The notes under the pieces: model-generated
The model's input: only the letters and a program-made list of their open reading frames with translations
Database searches by the model: none
Told to the model about the DNA's origin: nothing
DNA from: an uncultured Acholeplasmatales bacterium
GTDB taxonomy: Bacteria; Bacillota_I; Bacilli_A; Acholeplasmatales; Anaeroplasmataceae
Length of the DNA stretch: 64,000 bases
NCBI GenBank assembly: GCA_944324805.1
Contig: CALUXS010000005.1
Location: forward strand, 89,157 to 153,156
Direction of reading: 5' to 3'
Shown: positions 62,856-64,000 of the stretch, one piece after another
How the letters are laid out: every line of letters starts with the position of its first letter
How positions within the stretch are numbered: the stretch's first letter is position 1
Program-made: the position numbers and the translations under genes

Positions 62856-63617
62856 ATGAATAAATGTATTATAACAGTAGCGGGAAAAGGTGGAGTTGGC
62901 AAGACTTCTATTTCTGCAGCTATAGTTAGAGAATTAGTAAAAAAATTTCCTGATTCTCGTATTCTTGCTATTGATGCTGATCCAGCAGTTGGATTAGCTA
63001 CAGCACTTGGTGTTGAAGTAAAATTAACGATTGATGACATTCGAAAAAGAATTACAGATGAAGCACCAGATAGTCGTGATAAGCAGCTTGTTCAAGCAAT
63101 GCTTGCAGAAGCTAAATATCAAATCTATGATGCAATGGTACAAAAAGATAGTTTTTCTTTTTTAGCTGTTGGTAGACCTGAAACCGCAGGATGCTATTGT
63201 GGAATAAATTCCTATCTTAAACAAGTCATTAGTATGATGAGTGAGGAGTTCGACTTTGTTGTTATCGATGGAGAAGCTGGAATCGAACAAATTAATCGCC
63301 GTGTTATGGAAACTGTAACTCATTTGATTTTAGTTACTGACCCAAGTAAAAAAGGTACTCAAGTAGTTCAAACTATAAAAAAAGTTGCTGATGAATTAGT
63401 AATGTATAAAGAAATTGGCGTTGTTGTAAATAGATTAACTAATGATGAACAAAAGAAATATATAAATGTAGGTGATTTACCTATCTTAACCTATATTAAA
63501 GAAGATACTAATTTGCAATTAACTGATATTAAAGGTGAAAGTGTTTTAGATTTACCTGATAATTCAAATCTAGTAACAGGTGTTGATGAAACACTAAAGG
63601 CGTTAAAAATATTTTAA
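62856..63617 (+). CDS. CooC/MinD-type P-loop ATPase with CxC motif
   Basis: 253 residues. Deviant Walker A GKGGVGKTS near the N-terminus, switch Asp in DADPAVGL, then the GRPETAGCYCGINSYLKQ segment with a Cys-x-Cys pair as in the metal-binding CooC ATPases that insert nickel or activate CODH. VIDGEAGIEQ is the Walker B region. AAAGAGG precedes the ATG. It is followed by a 2-hydroxyacyl-CoA dehydratase-like gene, so it may mature or energise that iron-sulfur enzyme (inference). Confidence 0.88.
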   Translation: MNKCIITVAGKGGVGKTSISAAIVRELVKKFPDSRILAIDADPAVGLATALGVEVKLTIDDIRKRITDEAPDSRDKQLVQAMLAEAKYQIYDAMVQKDSFSFLAVGRPETAGCYCGINSYLKQVISMMSEEFDFVVIDGEAGIEQINRRVMETVTHLILVTDPSKKGTQVVQTIKKVADELVMYKEIGVVVNRLTNDEQKKYINVGDLPILTYIKEDTNLQLTDIKGESVLDLPDNSNLVTGVDETLKALKIF

Positions 63618-63667
63618 TTAATAATAAGCGAAAGCTTAAAAACATAAAAAATTAGGAGGTAGTCTTT

Positions 63668-64000
63668 TTGAAAGATTTAAAACACTTGTTCTACTTTGAA
63701 GGTTTGTTACAAGACGCTAATAATGACTTGGTAAGACAAGCAAAAAATGAAGGCAAATTGGCAATCGGTTATACTTGTTTTCATATGCCTGAAGTATTAT
63801 TAAACTTAGACAAATGCTTCTCAGTTAGACTAAGAGCTCCCAATATGGGAACTATGGAAGTGGCAACTTATTATATGTGTAATGGTAGTTGCGAGTATAG
63901 TAGAGCTCTACTTGAAAGAGCGATGGAAGGAAATTACAAATTCCTAGATGCTATTGCCGGTGTTGATTTATGTGAGGCAATGAATAGATGTATGGAAAAT
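63668..64000 (+). CDS. 2-hydroxyacyl-CoA dehydratase/benzoyl-CoA reductase-family subunit, N-terminal part
   Basis: 111 codons are in the window, TTG start at 63668 seven bases after AGGAGGT; the gene runs off the right edge. The start KDLKHLFYFEG, AIGYTCFHMPEVLLN, and MCNGSCEYSRALLERAMEG resemble the HgdB/BcrC family, where Cys residues hold an iron-sulfur cluster. Possible double-cubane cluster protein. Which reaction it catalyses cannot be told from this part. Confidence 0.7.
   Translation, partial: MKDLKHLFYFEGLLQDANNDLVRQAKNEGKLAIGYTCFHMPEVLLNLDKCFSVRLRAPNMGTMEVATYYMCNGSCEYSRALLERAMEGNYKFLDAIAGVDLCEAMNRCMEN

Overview
The window is AT-rich, tightly packed bacterial DNA. It most resembles an uncultured gut member of the Bacilli (low-G+C Bacillota; an Erysipelotrichia, RF39 or RFN20-type lineage is my inference). 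The grounds are strong GGAGG-type ribosome binding sites, an rpiB-upp-atp gene order, AddAB, KtrAB, DegV, a KhpA-RimM-TrmD translation cluster and BspA-like repeats. The code looks standard: a tRNA-Trp(CCA) is present, and TAA, TAG and TGA all end intact genes.

Layout. Positions 1-3282 (minus strand) hold rpiB-upp followed by the start of an F-type ATP synthase operon (atpZ, atpI, a, c, b, start of delta). The c subunit has two carboxylates, which suggests Na+ coupling. Positions 3392-20185 form a pectin-utilisation locus. It has a solute-binding lipoprotein, two permeases and a dedicated ATPase, with five uncharacterised membrane proteins and a cytoplasmic GH28 in the same operon. It also has a surface PL9 pectate lyase broken by one in-frame TAG, an Ig-like surface lipoprotein and a cytoplasmic CE8 pectin methylesterase. 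A second GH28 lies at 46120-47658. The implied pathway is extracellular cleavage by PL9, oligogalacturonide uptake by the ABC importer, then demethylation and hydrolysis inside the cell. Three promoters here carry a CcpA/LacI-like operator at the -35 element.

Positions 20241-34702 hold a DUF1508 repeat protein, a MarR-controlled heterodimeric ABC exporter, a thioredoxin-like lipoprotein, a HAD phosphatase, a TrhA/HlyIII protein, an ECF S component, tRNA-His and a 1615-residue CvpA-like protein with a long degenerate repeat array.

Positions 34703-40940 are an accessory, partly decayed region. It holds a methyltransferase, acetyltransferases (one broken), fragments of an HTH and an HNH gene, a helical/4-TM gene pair, an AbiEi-like plus XRE pair with its own operators, and a dispersed repeat.

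Positions 40941-64000 are mostly core: tRNA-Trp, efp, a lipid kinase, KtrAB, degV, the second GH28, an AAA ATPase, trmD-rimM-addA-addB-khpA-rpsP, a guanylate-kinase-like gene, def, an LRR surface protein, an rRNA methyltransferase, thiI and msrC. The last stretch has a CooC-like ATPase followed by a truncated 2-hydroxyacyl-CoA dehydratase-family gene.
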